Source: Haladaptatus sp. ZSTT2
Lineage (GTDB): Archaea > Halobacteriota > Halobacteria > Halobacteriales > Halococcaceae
Assembly: GCF_037081775.1 (NCBI RefSeq)
Contig: NZ_JBAMHQ010000001.1
Coordinates: forward strand, 1,674,001 to 1,738,000
Reading direction: 5' to 3'
DNA length: 64,000 nucleotides
A model generated the notes under the pieces. It saw only the letters and a list, made by a program, of their open reading frames with translations, ran no database searches and had not been told where the DNA came from. Shown here in pieces: positions 38,913 through 48,493 of the stretch. The translations under genes and the position numbers were made by a program. The stretch's first letter is position 1, and each line of letters opens with the position of its first letter.

Positions 38913-39677
38913 TTATCGTGCTTCGAGAAAACCGAGCACCTCGTCGTTGACGACCCGTGAGTGCTCGACGTGACAGAGGTGGCCCGCGCCGGAGAGCGGG
39001 AAAAAGTCGCCCTTCGGCAAGCCCTCGGCCAGTTGTTCGCCTCCTGAGACGGGCCACACCGCGTCGGCGGTCCCGTGGCAGACAAGCGCCGGGAGCGTGA
39101 TTTCGTAGAGCGCGCCCGCATCGAACGCCTCGATGGCGGCCTGCTGGGCGGCCCACCCCGCTTGCGTCGCGTCTTCTGTGCGCCACTCGACCAACTGGTC
39201 GATGGTGGTGTCTTGCTCACTGAAGAAGTCGGGCGACAGCGCGTTCCTGAGCGACGCTCGGAGCGCCGCCGGGTCGTCGCGCGGCGCAGCAAGCGGCGTC
39301 GTGTCGATGTCCCCACCGTTCGCGGCCGTCCCAATCAGACACAGTGACCGCGCCCGCGAGTAGCGCCGGGCGTAGTCGAGTGCGACCATCCCCCCAAGAC
39401 CCGCGCCGACGAGGTGGGCTTTCCGCACGTCGTGGGCTTTCAACACCGATTCAAGGTCGTCTGCGAGCGTTTCGACCGTGTAGGGGCCGGGCGGCACATC
39501 CGAGCGCCCCGTCCCGCGGTGGTCGTACACGAGCGTTTCGAACGGCCCGGTCAGGGCGGCGTGCTGCCAGCCCCACTGCCACGCGCCGTAGCCAGCGTCG
39601 CCGACGAGCGCGACCGTCTCGCCGCTCCCGGCGATGTTGGAGACGAGCGTCGTGCCGTCTGCGGTGGTGACTTCCAT
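38913..39677 (-). CDS. Alpha/beta-hydrolase-fold protein lacking the Ser nucleophile
   Basis: A 254-aa protein with the whole alpha/beta-hydrolase outline: YDHRGTGRSD near 51-60 (oxyanion region), the acid in GTADAVW near 203 and the His in GAGHLCHVEH near 233. The nucleophile elbow, normally G-x-S-x-G, reads G91-A-G-L-G95, so the Ser is Gly at 93. It may use another residue, be a binding protein or be an atypical enzyme. The ATG at 39677 replaces a GTG three codons upstream. Confidence 0.85.
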   Translation of the reverse strand: MEVTTADGTTLVSNIAGSGETVALVGDAGYGAWQWGWQHAALTGPFETLVYDHRGTGRSDVPPGPYTVETLADDLESVLKAHDVRKAHLVGAGLGGMVALDYARRYSRARSLCLIGTAANGGDIDTTPLAAPRDDPAALRASLRNALSPDFFSEQDTTIDQLVEWRTEDATQAGWAAQQAAIEAFDAGALYEITLPALVCHGTADAVWPVSGGEQLAEGLPKGDFFPLSGAGHLCHVEHSRVVNDEVLGFLEAR

Positions 39678-39729
39678 GGTTGGCACTCGGGGGACGAAGA
39701 TAAAGAGAATAGCGACTGCGAAGCCCGAG

Positions 39730-42516
39730 TTACGCGTTCAGGACGCTTTTCAGGACTTCGGGAGCCTCGTCTAAGGCGTCGTCCAGCTTGTCGGCGTCTG
39801 GGCCGCCCCCTTGGGCGAAGTCTGCGGGGCCGCCACCGCCACCGCCGACGCGACGGGCGAGTTCGCCAACGACCTCACCGGCGTTCACGTCCACGCCGTT
39901 GGGGACGGCGACGACGAACTGTGCACCCGACGCGCCACTGCCGAGGACGGCAATCTTCCCGTCTTCTGCGAGGGCGTTCGCGGTCGCGCGGAGTTCGTCC
40001 ATGTCGGCGTCGATGCGCTGGACGATGGCGACCGCGCCGTCGCCCAGTTCGACTTCCTCGCCGCCCGCACCGCCGCTGGCGCGAATCTCGGCGAGCTGTT
40101 CTTTCAAGTCCTCTATCTGCTTGCCGCGGCCCTTCCACTCCTCGAAAAAGCGCGCTGCGGTCGCGGGCACTTCGTCGGGGCTCACGTCGAAGATGTCTGC
40201 GGCTTCGTAGAGCGAATCTTCGTTCTCCTGGGTCGCCTCGATGGCGGCGTCACCGGCGGCGAACACGAGGCGCTCGACCCCGTCTTGGACGCGCTCGGTG
40301 GTGAGAATCTTGATGGCCCCGATGTCGCCGGTTCGAGCGACGTGGGTGCCACCGCACGCCTGCACGTCGTCTGCGACGTAGATGAGACGGATGTTCTCAC
40401 CCGGTGGGATGCCGCCTTGATACAGGTCGAAGCCGTGTTTGCTCTCTGCGTCGTGGCGGTCTGGCCACTCCTGTTTGACCGGCGTGTTGTCCATCACGAT
40501 TTCGTTCGCGAGGCGTTCGATTTCCTTGACCTGCTCGCGCGTGATGCGGTTGTAGTGGGTCACGTCGATGCGCGAGGAGGTGAGTCCCTTCTGCGCTCCG
40601 GCCTGTCGGATGTGCTCGCCGAGCACCTTGCGCGCGGCGTGAATCACGACGTGGGTCGCGGTGTGGTGGCGCATCAGCCGGCGGCGACGGGTCGTATCGA
40701 CCTGCCCGCGGACGAATTCGCCCTTGCCGGGGTCGTCGTCGGTGCGATGCAGGACGACGCCATCGACGATTTGCACGTCGGTGACTTCGACGCTCACGTC
40801 GTCGGTCGAGAGCGACCCGCGGTCTGCTGGCTGGCCCCCGCCTTCGGGGTAGAACATCGTCTGGTCTAAGACGACGTCGTAGCCGTCTTCGCGCTCGAAC
40901 ACGTCGATGACGACGGCTTCGAACTCGGTGCGCTGTTGGTCTTCGTAGTACAGACGGTCTGTTTTCGGCAGTTCGGCGAGGCGGTCTTCTGCCGATTCTT
41001 CTCGCTCGTCTTCGTCCTCGAAGGCCTGCTCGCCGCCGTGGCGCGAGGCCACGAGGCTGTAGAAGTCATCTGGGACGTTCACGTCTGCCCCGACGTCAAG
41101 GGCAATCTCTTCGACCATGTCCGGCTGGATGCCGTGGGAGTCGTACAGTTCGATGAGTTCGCGCGTCGGGATGGCCTCGCCGCGCGCTGCGTACTCTTCT
41201 GCGAGCTGGCGAACCCGGCGACCGCCGCGTTCGAGCGTCTCGCGGTACTTCTCGACTTCCGTCCGGACGATGTCGCGGATGGTGTCGCGGTTGCGGTAGC
41301 CGAGGCGTTCTGCCTGCATATCCACGAGTTCGTCTAACGGCGCGTCGATGCCGACGTTGTCCACGAGGCGTTTGGTGCGCCGCAGCACCATGCGCGTCAG
41401 GTAGCCCGTCGAGACGTTCGAGGGGACGATGCCGTCGCCGAGCATGTACGCGAGCGTCCGACAGTGGTCGGCGATGGCGTAGATGTCCTCTAACGGCTCC
41501 ATCAACTCGGTCAGTTCGGTCGTGGAGACGCCGATGTGCTCTGCGATGTTGTCGCGGGCGGACTCCATGTCCTCTGCCTCGTCGATGTCCATGTGCCCCG
41601 CGAGCTTCGCGGCGCGGTGGACGATGTCCTCTTGTTCTGCGGTGAGTTCGATGCCCGCGTTCTCTTTGAGGAACGCAATCATGTCGGGGTAGACGGCTTC
41701 GTACACCGTCGGCGTGCCCTGACTGACCCACGTCCAGCGCTCTAAGCCGTACCCGGTGTCCACGATGTACGTGTCCATCTCGGAGTACGTGTTGCCGTCT
41801 TTCATCTCGTAGTCGCCCTCCGGGTCCTGTTCTAAGGACATGAAGACGAGCGTGGCGAGTTCGACGCCCTTGAAGATGACTTCGAACGCCGGTCCGGCGT
41901 TGCCGCCGCCAACCCACGGGTCTTCGATGTAGGTGATCTCGACGGGGTCGACGCCGAGCGATTCGAAGAACTTGTCGCAGTACTCGACCGTCTCGGATTT
42001 CCAGTACACTTCGCCCTCGTAGGCGTACTTGTCGCCCGCCTCCTCTTTGGCGTTGAAGGCGTGGTGGGCCATCATCTCGAACGCCATCGTGTGGCGGCCC
42101 GTCTTGCCCACGTTGTCGATGTCCTGCATCCGGATGCACGGCTGGCTAATCGTGAGCGGGTTCGCCGGTGGCGGCGTCTGCCCGCTCGTGACGAGTGGCT
42201 GGAAGTCGTAGATTGATGCTTGGGTCAACAGCACGTCGTCTCGCCAGCGGTTCGCGGCGACGGGATAGGGGTCGATGCGCGTGTGGTCGTTCGTCTCGAA
42301 AAACGAGAGAAACGCCTCGCGCATCTCCTCTAAGGTGTATTCGCCGTCGAACCCGGGGTTGTCGATGAAACTGTACTCAGCACACGGCGGCTCACCACAG
42401 GTCTCGCGAGACCCATCTCGCGTCCAGAAGTGCGCCCCGCACTCAGAGCACTCCAGTCGGTGGAAGTCCTCCGTCTCGAAATATTCGAGACGATACTCCG
42501 CTTCGAGGTCGCTCAT
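39730..42516 (-). CDS. alaS: Alanyl-tRNA synthetase
   Basis: A 928-aa archaeal-type AlaRS. The N-terminal zinc-binding module ([11 protein letters not shown] near 24-34; CGEPPC near 41-46) is typical of archaea. The class II aminoacylation core follows, then the tRNA-recognition domain, then the editing domain with HHTATH (near 629-634) and CGGTH, and the C-terminal C-Ala region with DHH-like GGGGG stretches. Start at the ATG at 42516, not the frame 18 codons longer. The tRNA-Ala with its G3:U70 identity pair is at 325-396 of this window. Confidence 0.97.
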   Translation of the reverse strand: MSDLEAEYRLEYFETEDFHRLECSECGAHFWTRDGSRETCGEPPCAEYSFIDNPGFDGEYTLEEMREAFLSFFETNDHTRIDPYPVAANRWRDDVLLTQASIYDFQPLVTSGQTPPPANPLTISQPCIRMQDIDNVGKTGRHTMAFEMMAHHAFNAKEEAGDKYAYEGEVYWKSETVEYCDKFFESLGVDPVEITYIEDPWVGGGNAGPAFEVIFKGVELATLVFMSLEQDPEGDYEMKDGNTYSEMDTYIVDTGYGLERWTWVSQGTPTVYEAVYPDMIAFLKENAGIELTAEQEDIVHRAAKLAGHMDIDEAEDMESARDNIAEHIGVSTTELTELMEPLEDIYAIADHCRTLAYMLGDGIVPSNVSTGYLTRMVLRRTKRLVDNVGIDAPLDELVDMQAERLGYRNRDTIRDIVRTEVEKYRETLERGGRRVRQLAEEYAARGEAIPTRELIELYDSHGIQPDMVEEIALDVGADVNVPDDFYSLVASRHGGEQAFEDEDEREESAEDRLAELPKTDRLYYEDQQRTEFEAVVIDVFEREDGYDVVLDQTMFYPEGGGQPADRGSLSTDDVSVEVTDVQIVDGVVLHRTDDDPGKGEFVRGQVDTTRRRRLMRHHTATHVVIHAARKVLGEHIRQAGAQKGLTSSRIDVTHYNRITREQVKEIERLANEIVMDNTPVKQEWPDRHDAESKHGFDLYQGGIPPGENIRLIYVADDVQACGGTHVARTGDIGAIKILTTERVQDGVERLVFAAGDAAIEATQENEDSLYEAADIFDVSPDEVPATAARFFEEWKGRGKQIEDLKEQLAEIRASGGAGGEEVELGDGAVAIVQRIDADMDELRATANALAEDGKIAVLGSGASGAQFVVAVPNGVDVNAGEVVGELARRVGGGGGGPADFAQGGGPDADKLDDALDEAPEVLKSVLNA

Positions 42517-42869
42517 TCGTGTCCACAACTGGCCTGTGTGCGCGTAAAACAGTTCCGCATACTCTCTCAACAGTGGACAAATCGACAGGTAGCGCCCGTC
42601 AGGCGGCTTAACTGCGCGGTCACCCGGCGTAACTCACTCACCTCCTGCTTACCTCGGGTATTTACATTACCAATAGTTACCGTCTAACTGGGAGTTACCC
42701 GAATTCGCGTATCGTCATATCGTGTTTGTGTCACGCAGGGTTGCGGGAACTCCTCCACCCACCAGGTGGCCACAGGCAAAGCGGGTTCCCCCACCCCCTT
42801 CCCGTGGAACATGGTATTTTCCCACCTCTCTCCCCTTTCCTCAAAACCCGTGAGCACGTACTGGTCACC
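42517..42869. other. Non-coding gap between alaS and tspO
   Basis: These 353 bases contain no credible gene. The alaS promoter lies at the left side (TTTTAC on the minus strand about 30 bases before its ATG). In the middle is an AT-richer block (42655-42720) with a perfect hairpin TAACT-GGG-AGTTA (42685-42697) inside a larger CGGGTA/TACCCG pairing. The right part is C-rich and leads to tspO. Confidence 0.6.
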
Positions 42870-43370
42870 ATGGACGTCTCTCACTCGTCGCTCCCGGTCC
42901 GACGCCCGTACAGCACCCTCGCCGGAGCGATTCTCGGCGCAGAACTCCTCGGCGCGCTCGGAACCGTGTTCACCGCGTCGCAAATCAACACGTGGTACGC
43001 AACCCTCGCCAAACCTGCGTTCAACCCGCCAAACTGGGTGTTTGGCCCGGTCTGGACGACGCTCTTTGCGCTCATGGGCGCTGGCGCGTGGCTCGTCTGG
43101 CGCGGCGGCTTCCACAGACGTGCCGTGCGCGTCGCCCTCGCCGCGTTCGCCCTCCAGTTTGCGCTCAATATCGGGTGGTCTGCGGCGTTCTTCGGCCTCG
43201 AATCGCCGTTTCTCGGGCTGGTCACCATCGCCGCGCTCTGGGCGGCCATCGTCGCCACCATCGCGCTGTTCGACCGCGTCGACCGCCGCGCGGCGCTGTT
43301 GCTCGTGCCCTATCTGCTCTGGGTGTCGTTCGCCGCGCTCCTCAACTACGAAATCTGGCGGCTCAACTAG
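42870..43370 (+). CDS. tspO: TspO/MBR-family membrane protein
   Basis: A 166-aa protein with five helices, matching the TspO/peripheral benzodiazepine receptor family: [23 protein letters not shown] (near 49-71) and the C-terminal [16 protein letters not shown]. Family members bind porphyrins and cholesterol-like molecules and respond to oxygen or light; in haloarchaea the ligand is unproven but tetrapyrroles or retinoids are likely. The upstream frame is not conserved. It overlaps the convergent rfcS by four bases. Confidence 0.92.
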   Translation: MDVSHSSLPVRRPYSTLAGAILGAELLGALGTVFTASQINTWYATLAKPAFNPPNWVFGPVWTTLFALMGAGAWLVWRGGFHRRAVRVALAAFALQFALNIGWSAAFFGLESPFLGLVTIAALWAAIVATIALFDRVDRRAALLLVPYLLWVSFAALLNYEIWRLN

Positions 43371-44344
43371 TTGTGGAGCGCGAGCGAGGCCAGAAGCGCC
43401 TCTAACTGGACGCGCTCGTTTGCGCCCGCGGTAATCCGGTAGTCGGCTTCTCCAATCCGATCCATGACGCGCACGGCGTCCTTGTCAGAGAGGCCGAACT
43501 CCCAGACAGAACGGTGGAGTTGGTTGATGATGTCGCCGCCCGCGAGCCCTTTTTCGGTGAGCAACTCATCGAGCGTCGAGCGCGCGGCGGTGAAATCGCC
43601 GTCGAGCGCCTTCATGACCATCTCCTTTATCTCCTCGGGGCGGGCGGTCGAGGTGATGGTGAAGACGGCTTCCTCGTTCACTTCTTCGCCCATGACCGCG
43701 GCGGCCTGCAATGCGTTGATGGCCTTTCGCATGTCACCATCTGCGGCGTAGACGAGGGCATCGACGCCCTCGTCGGTAACCGGAATACCCTCGGTTTCTG
43801 CGATGATGCGCACCTGTGCAGCCACGGACTCGTCGTCGAGGGGTGCGAAGCGGAAGACGGCGCACCGCGACTGGATTGGGTCAATGATGCGCGAGGAGTA
43901 GTTACACGAGAGGATGAAGCGCGTGTTGTTCGAGAACTGCTCCATCGTCCGGCGGAGGGCGGACTGGGCGTCTGAGGTCAGCGAGTCTGCCTCGTCTAAG
44001 AAGATGACGCGGTAGTCGTAGCCGCCGAAGCTCGCGCGGGCGAAGTTCTTGATGCGGTCGCGCACCACGTCGATGCCGCGCTCGTCCGAGGCGTTCAGTT
44101 CGAGAAAGTTCTCGCGCCAGTCGTCGCCATAGAGTTCGCGGGCGATGGCGACCGCCGAGGTGGTTTTCCCGACGCCTGCTGGTCCCGAAAACAGGAGGTG
44201 GGGGAGGTCGTTTTTCGCCACGTAGCTCTTGAGCCGTCCCACGATGTTCTCGTGGCCCACGACGTCGTCTAACGTCTGTGGGCGATACTTCTCGATCCAG
44301 ATTTCCTCGCGTCCGGCTCGCGATTCAGTGTCCGCCTCGCTCAT
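43367..44344 (-). CDS. rfcS: Replication factor C small subunit
   Basis: A 325-aa AAA+ clamp-loader subunit that opens PCNA on DNA with the RFC large subunit. Walker A GPAGVGKT is at 54-61, Walker B LDEAD near 116-120, the arginine-finger SRC motif near 175, and an alpha-helical collar lies at the C-terminus. No intein interrupts the gene, although rfcS inteins are common in archaea. The start is the ATG at 44344, since the extra upstream frame overlaps the divergent promoter. Confidence 0.96.
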   Translation of the reverse strand: MSEADTESRAGREEIWIEKYRPQTLDDVVGHENIVGRLKSYVAKNDLPHLLFSGPAGVGKTTSAVAIARELYGDDWRENFLELNASDERGIDVVRDRIKNFARASFGGYDYRVIFLDEADSLTSDAQSALRRTMEQFSNNTRFILSCNYSSRIIDPIQSRCAVFRFAPLDDESVAAQVRIIAETEGIPVTDEGVDALVYAADGDMRKAINALQAAAVMGEEVNEEAVFTITSTARPEEIKEMVMKALDGDFTAARSTLDELLTEKGLAGGDIINQLHRSVWEFGLSDKDAVRVMDRIGEADYRITAGANERVQLEALLASLALHN

Positions 44345-44444
44345 GGCCGAAGTGAGGGGCCATCGGCTTGTAAACGCTCCGAGACTCAGGTGGGGTCGAA
44401 GGGACGTTCCAGCCCGGGTGAGACTCTGTATTGCACACAACGCA

Positions 44445-44452
44445 CTTTATCG
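44445..44452 (+). promoter_or_regulatory. TATA box of the bactofilin-like gene
   Basis: CTTTATCG, 27-34 bases before the ATG at 44479, in the 134-base region divergent from rfcS. Confidence 0.5.
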
Positions 44453-44478
44453 TCTCTTCTGGCGTACATTTACCTACC

Positions 44479-45585
44479 ATGAGGGTACGGGTGGGAACAC
44501 ACAGACACATCCTTGCGGCCTTGCTCACGCTCATCGTCCTGTTCGGAGCGATACCGGGCGTCGTCGCGGCTGACACGCGCACCGGTGGCGACGTGACGAT
44601 TGCCGCCGGCGAGACCATCAACGACAACCTCGACATCTTCGCTGGCAACGTCGTCATCAACGGCGTCGTAAACGGCGACGTAAACGTGTTTTCGGGAAAC
44701 GTCGTCATCAACGGTGAGGTGACCGGCTCCGTCTCTGCCTTCGCGGGCACCATCACGGTGAACGGGGATGTCGCCGGCGACGTGGGAGCCTACGGTGGAA
44801 CGACAACGCTCGGGCCTGAGGCGACCGTCGGCGGCGACTTCGAATCCGGCTCCGGTTCGACCGTTGTGAACGGCCAAATCGCCGGTGACGCGCGCATCGA
44901 CAGCGAGAGTATCGTCCTCGGCTCGACCGCGGCCATCGCGGGCAACCTCGAGTACGACGGCGAACTCAACCGCGCACCTGACGCCACCGTTGGCGGCGCG
45001 GTCACGCGCAACGCTGGACTCGGTGTCGGCCCGGTCGTTGACACGCCCGATACGGGCTTCTTCGACGCGACGCTCACCATCTACGGCTTCCTCGTGAGCT
45101 TCCTGCTCGGCGCGGTGTTGTTGCTCGTTTTCCCGAAGTTCTCGGGTCGGGTTTCGACAGCCGCGACGACCGCCCCGCTGCGCTCGGGTGGCGTGGGTCT
45201 GCTCACGCTGATTGGCGTGCCAATCGTCCTGGTGGTGCTGCTGTTCACCATCGTCGGCATCCCGCTCTCGCTCGCGGGCATCTTCCTGTTCGCCGTCGTC
45301 CTGTGGATTGGCACCATCTACGGGCGCTTCGCCATCGGGACGTGGCTGCTCGACTTTGCGGGCTACCCGAACCGCTGGGCGGCGCTGTTCCTTGGCCTGC
45401 TCGTCGTCGCCTTAGCCGCGCGCATCCCCTTCGTCGGGGGCCTCATCTCGTTCCTCGTCCTCCTGCTAGGGCTTGGGGCGCTCGCGCTTACGGCGTATCG
45501 CACCTACCGGGGCGAGCGGACCCCACCGGAGCCGCTGGTCGAAGAACCCGATGACATGGGCGATTCGTGGGTGCCGCCGACCTAA
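44479..45585 (+). CDS. Bactofilin-like, membrane-anchored beta-solenoid protein
   Basis: A 368-aa protein. Residues 1-31 form a signal peptide ending in VVAAD. Residues 32-165 are repeats of the GDVNVFSGNVVINGxVxG type, each about 18 residues, that build a beta-solenoid like bactofilin polymers; here they face the outside. From about 195 there are four to five hydrophobic helices with a conserved PFVGGLISF loop. So the fold is a surface solenoid on a membrane base rather than a cytoskeletal filament. Its operon continues with samp2 and a GNAT gene. Confidence 0.85.
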   Translation: MRVRVGTHRHILAALLTLIVLFGAIPGVVAADTRTGGDVTIAAGETINDNLDIFAGNVVINGVVNGDVNVFSGNVVINGEVTGSVSAFAGTITVNGDVAGDVGAYGGTTTLGPEATVGGDFESGSGSTVVNGQIAGDARIDSESIVLGSTAAIAGNLEYDGELNRAPDATVGGAVTRNAGLGVGPVVDTPDTGFFDATLTIYGFLVSFLLGAVLLLVFPKFSGRVSTAATTAPLRSGGVGLLTLIGVPIVLVVLLFTIVGIPLSLAGIFLFAVVLWIGTIYGRFAIGTWLLDFAGYPNRWAALFLGLLVVALAARIPFVGGLISFLVLLLGLGALALTAYRTYRGERTPPEPLVEEPDDMGDSWVPPT

Positions 45586-45624
45586 CGCGACACGTTTAGG
45601 GCGCGTCCGGTCATGTTTCACGCC

Positions 45625-45822
45625 ATGCGCGTCACGGTCGAAGTCGTTGGCGAGGACACCCACGAGGTCACACTCGAAGACGGCACGTACGCAGACCTCG
45701 TGGAAGCGGTGGGCCTCAACGTCCACGAAGTTTCAGTGTTAGTCGATGGCTCGCTCGTCCCCGAAGATCAACCGGTTGACGCAGCGCGCGTGAAGATTCT
45801 CCGACTCATCAAGGGCGGATAA
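45625..45822 (+). CDS. samp2: Ubiquitin-like small archaeal modifier protein 2
   Basis: A 65-aa beta-grasp protein ending in the diglycine needed for UbaA activation (LRLIKGG). Sequence and length match Haloferax SAMP2, which is joined to lysines of proteins and also donates sulfur for tRNA thiolation. Core motif: VTVLVDG-like VSVLVDGSLVPEDQPV. The ATG at 45625 is used. UbaA is not in the window. The stop shares one base with the start of the next gene (TAATG at 45820-45824), so both are made in coupled fashion. Confidence 0.93.
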   Translation: MRVTVEVVGEDTHEVTLEDGTYADLVEAVGLNVHEVSVLVDGSLVPEDQPVDAARVKILRLIKGG

Positions 45823-46184
45823 TGCGTGTCCGGCCCGGCACCGTCGAAGAACTGCCGACGGTGATGACCATTTTAGACGGCGCGATGCTCGAAATCGACG
45901 CCGCCACCGTCCGCGAAAAGTGTGACACGCGCGAGGCACTCGTCGCCGTGGAGGACGGGCGACTTTTAGGTGCGCTCGTCCGCTCTGGTGGGCATATCGA
46001 CGCCGTGGCCGTCCGCCGCGCCCGCCGCGGGCAGGGCATTGGCCGGAGACTCGTGGAAGCCGCTCTCGAGGACGTGCCTCGGTTAGACGCGGAATTCGAC
46101 ACGAAAAATCGGCCGTTCTACGCAAAACTGGGATTCGATATCGAAGCACTCGGCGGGGGACGGTTTCGCGGCGTCAGACGCTAA
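45822..46184 (+). CDS. GNAT N-acetyltransferase
   Basis: A 120-aa acetyl-CoA transferase of minimal GNAT size, with the acetyl-CoA loop RARRGQGIGRRLVEAA near 66-81. It lies one base after samp2 within a coupled pair, so acetylation of SAMP2-linked proteins, amino ends or tRNA is possible, but the substrate is unknown. Confidence 0.85.
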   Translation: MRVRPGTVEELPTVMTILDGAMLEIDAATVREKCDTREALVAVEDGRLLGALVRSGGHIDAVAVRRARRGQGIGRRLVEAALEDVPRLDAEFDTKNRPFYAKLGFDIEALGGGRFRGVRR

Positions 46185-46187
46185 CTT

Positions 46188-46364
46188 TCAGGAGTTTGCC
46201 TGCGTTCGCTCGCCGGTTTTGACGTACCACACCAGAAGCGAGAGACTCCCAACTGCCGCGAGCGCTGCAACCCCTGCCTGAATCGTGTTCTGGTCAATGA
46301 AAAACCCAACCGCGAGCGCCGTATAGGCCAGAAACAGGACGAACAGGAGTCGCAGATGATTCAC
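46188..46364 (-). CDS. Small membrane protein
   Basis: A 58-aa protein read directly from the gap: GTG start, MNHLRLLFVLFLAYT then two hydrophobic helices (about 4-22 and 28-47) and a short basic/polar tail. It lies convergent with the GNAT gene. I do not recognise a family, and it could be an accessory subunit of a membrane complex or a spurious frame, but its hydrophobicity and codon use look real. Confidence 0.55.
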   Translation of the reverse strand: MNHLRLLFVLFLAYTALAVGFFIDQNTIQAGVAALAAVGSLSLLVWYVKTGERTQANS

Positions 46365-46440
46365 TCCGCTTCAATCGCTGTGTGAGCTTATTACTGTATC
46401 GTGCTGCCATGTCTGCGAATAATGGCGCTCTCCGGCCGAT

Positions 46441-47814
46441 TCAGACGAGCGGTTCGACCAGTTCTCGGCCTGCCTCAAGCAACTCTGCGACGCGCTCGTC
46501 GCTGCCCGCCTCCGCATACACGCGAAGTTTCGGCTCCGTTCCAGACGGTCGAACCAGCAGCCACGACCCATCTTCGAGGAGGATTTTGAAGCCGTCTTTC
46601 GAGTTCACGTCCTTGACATTCACCCCGGCGACCGTCTCGGGGAGGTCGCCGTCGAGTGCTTCGAGCACCCGCGCTTTCTCTGAGTCGGGGCAGTCGAGGC
46701 TAATCTTGTTCTGCCGGATTTCGCCGTGTGCTTCGAGCAGGTCCGTGACGCGCTGGTCGAGCGATTTTTCGGACTCTGCGACGGCGGCGAGCAGCGCCAT
46801 CAGGACGCCGTCTTTCTCGGGGACGTGCCCACGGATGGAGAAGCCGCCCGACTCCTCGCCGCCGATGAGCGCGTCTGAATCCTGCATCGCTTGGGCGACC
46901 CACTTGAAGCCAACGGCGGTCTCGACGACTGCTTCGCCGTGGGATTCTGCGATGCGGTCGATAAGGTACGTGGTCGAAACCGTCCGGACGGCTGGCCCTG
47001 AATCCGATTCGAGCAGGTAGTCGTAGATGGCGGCGAAAAACAGGTTCGCGCTCAGGTAGCCCCGTTCTGCGGTCACGACGCCGATGCGGTCTGCGTCGCC
47101 GTCGTTCGCCACGCCGAGGTCGGCCTCGCCCGATTCGACGGCGACTGCGAGTGCCTGCAGGTTCTCGGCATTTGGCTCCGGTGGCGTGCCACCGAAGGTC
47201 GCGTCCTGTTCGTCCCGCAGGCGAACGACCTCCGCACCGGCGGCTTCGAGCAGGGCGTCGGTGACGCCGCGACCGCTCCCGTGCATCGCGTCGTAGGCAA
47301 TCGTGAGTCCAGAGAGGTCGCCCGAAACGAGGTCGAGGGCGTGGTCACGGTGTGCGCCGACGAAGTCCACTTCCTCGACGCTGCCGTGGTCGGCTTCGGG
47401 AAGCGATTCGGGTTCTGCGAGATTAGCGACAATTTCGTCCGTGACCGCCGGGAGTGCGGGCGCGCCGTTGTCCGGGATGAATTTCACGCCGTTGTACTCG
47501 GGTGGGTTGTGGCTCGCCGTGACCATGAGCGCGCCCGCGAGGTCTCGCTCCACGATGTTCCACGCGACGACCGGCGTCGGGCAGTCACGCGGCGGCATCA
47601 CCACGTCGAAGCCGTTCGCGGTGAGTACGTCTGCGAGCGTGTCTGCGAACCCGCGTGAGCTCTCCCGGGCGTCGTAGCCGATAGCGACGGGTCGCGTTTC
47701 ACCCGTGTCTGCGAGGGTGGTGGCGACGGCTTGCCCGACCATGCGCACGCGCGGGGTGGTGAACACGTCAAGGGTGGCGCGCCACCCGTCGGTGCCGAAT
47801 GAAATCTTGTCCAT
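46441..47814 (-). CDS. Phosphohexomutase (phosphoglucomutase/phosphomannomutase)
   Basis: A 457-aa alpha-D-phosphohexomutase. Start at the ATG at 47814 gives MDKISFGTDGWR; the active serine is S101 in TASHNP, the metal loop is NDGDADR (near 234-240), the sugar loop is GGEESGG and the phosphate-binding loop is RPSGTEPK at the end. It interconverts hexose 1- and 6-phosphates for glycan or nucleotide-sugar synthesis. A second member of the family is encoded at 50411. Confidence 0.93.
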   Translation of the reverse strand: MDKISFGTDGWRATLDVFTTPRVRMVGQAVATTLADTGETRPVAIGYDARESSRGFADTLADVLTANGFDVVMPPRDCPTPVVAWNIVERDLAGALMVTASHNPPEYNGVKFIPDNGAPALPAVTDEIVANLAEPESLPEADHGSVEEVDFVGAHRDHALDLVSGDLSGLTIAYDAMHGSGRGVTDALLEAAGAEVVRLRDEQDATFGGTPPEPNAENLQALAVAVESGEADLGVANDGDADRIGVVTAERGYLSANLFFAAIYDYLLESDSGPAVRTVSTTYLIDRIAESHGEAVVETAVGFKWVAQAMQDSDALIGGEESGGFSIRGHVPEKDGVLMALLAAVAESEKSLDQRVTDLLEAHGEIRQNKISLDCPDSEKARVLEALDGDLPETVAGVNVKDVNSKDGFKILLEDGSWLLVRPSGTEPKLRVYAEAGSDERVAELLEAGRELVEPLV

Positions 47815-47871
47815 ACGCTTCACTCCGACTGCGGGGTGAAAAATCTCGCTGCTGCCGGGTCGGGAATTTAC

Positions 47872-48108
47872 TCACTCACACAGCCGCTCTTTTCGCGTCC
47901 GGGAAAACTGTTTAATCTCGTATTCGCGGCTCATCGCCCGCGACTTCGATTCGAACTGTTCTGTGTGGACGAGTTCGACGGGACCACGTCCGCGCGTGTA
48001 CTTCGCTCCGGTTCCGGCGTTGTGTTCTTCGACGCGGCGTTCCACGTCGGTCGTGTAACCCGTGTAGAGCGACCCGTCTGCGCATTCGACGACGTAGACG
48101 TAGTGCAT
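47872..48108 (-). CDS. GIY-YIG domain protein
   Basis: A 78-aa minimal GIY-YIG nuclease-fold protein: VYVVEC... LYTGYTTD supplies the YVY/YTG strands, and RRVEEHNAG and SREYEIKQ hold the conserved Arg and Glu. Stand-alone proteins of this size (YhbQ/UPF0213 type) are widespread and some nick DNA or act on RNA; the role here is unknown. Confidence 0.9.
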   Translation of the reverse strand: MHYVYVVECADGSLYTGYTTDVERRVEEHNAGTGAKYTRGRGPVELVHTEQFESKSRAMSREYEIKQFSRTRKERLCE

Positions 48109-48218
48109 CTAGTTGCGTAAACGAAACCGACAGCCGTAGCGATTTCGGCGAATGAGAATGGGGGGTAGGGAGGAAAACGCGCCGAATAATTGGTCTCTAG
48201 TCGATACGAATCCGCGGA

Positions 48219-48377
48219 TTATCTGGCGGGTTGTCGATCCGCACGGGTCTTGGATGCCTCCGCAATTCCCGCGTTCGCTGAGCAGTTCGGACATGCGTTT
48301 ACCTGTCCACTCTCGTCTGCAAATACTCGAGCGAAGCGGTCAGACACGTGGGAGCCACAGTAGTTGCACTCTGGCAT
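48219..48377 (-). CDS. DUF7563-like small zinc protein
   Basis: A 52-aa protein starting MPECNYCGSHVSD, with CNYC and CPNC knuckles (4-7 and 29-32) that should bind one zinc. RFARVFADESG sits between them. It belongs to a haloarchaeal family (DUF7563-like by memory). I used the ATG at 48377 since the upstream frame of the long ORF is not conserved in style. Function unknown. Confidence 0.75.
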   Translation of the reverse strand: MPECNYCGSHVSDRFARVFADESGQVNACPNCSANAGIAEASKTRADRQPAR

Positions 48378-48452
48378 TATACGCGCCGGCACTTGTCTAC
48401 CGGCAGGAATCGTTCGCGGCCGAGGTAGATATACTCTTGCACGATTCTTGCC

Positions 48453-48493
48453 CGATTCTCCTGAGAATCGTACGATAGTCCGGCAAAAGCCGG
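48453..48493. repeat. Pair of hairpins between the zinc-protein gene and larB
   Basis: CGATTCTC/GAGAATCG (48453-48470) and CCGGC-AAAA-GCCGG (48480-48493) lie directly after the larB stop codon (48494). The second begins one base past it and may end larB transcription. GAATCGT-type half-sites also occur at about 48411 and 48441, so the group could instead be operator sites for the zinc-protein promoter. Confidence 0.5.

Noticed and set aside
41096-42139. Long frame (347 aa) on the minus strand within alaS in another reading frame
   Set aside because: It is an alternative-frame shadow of alaS, dominated by Arg and His, which G+C-rich genes often produce.
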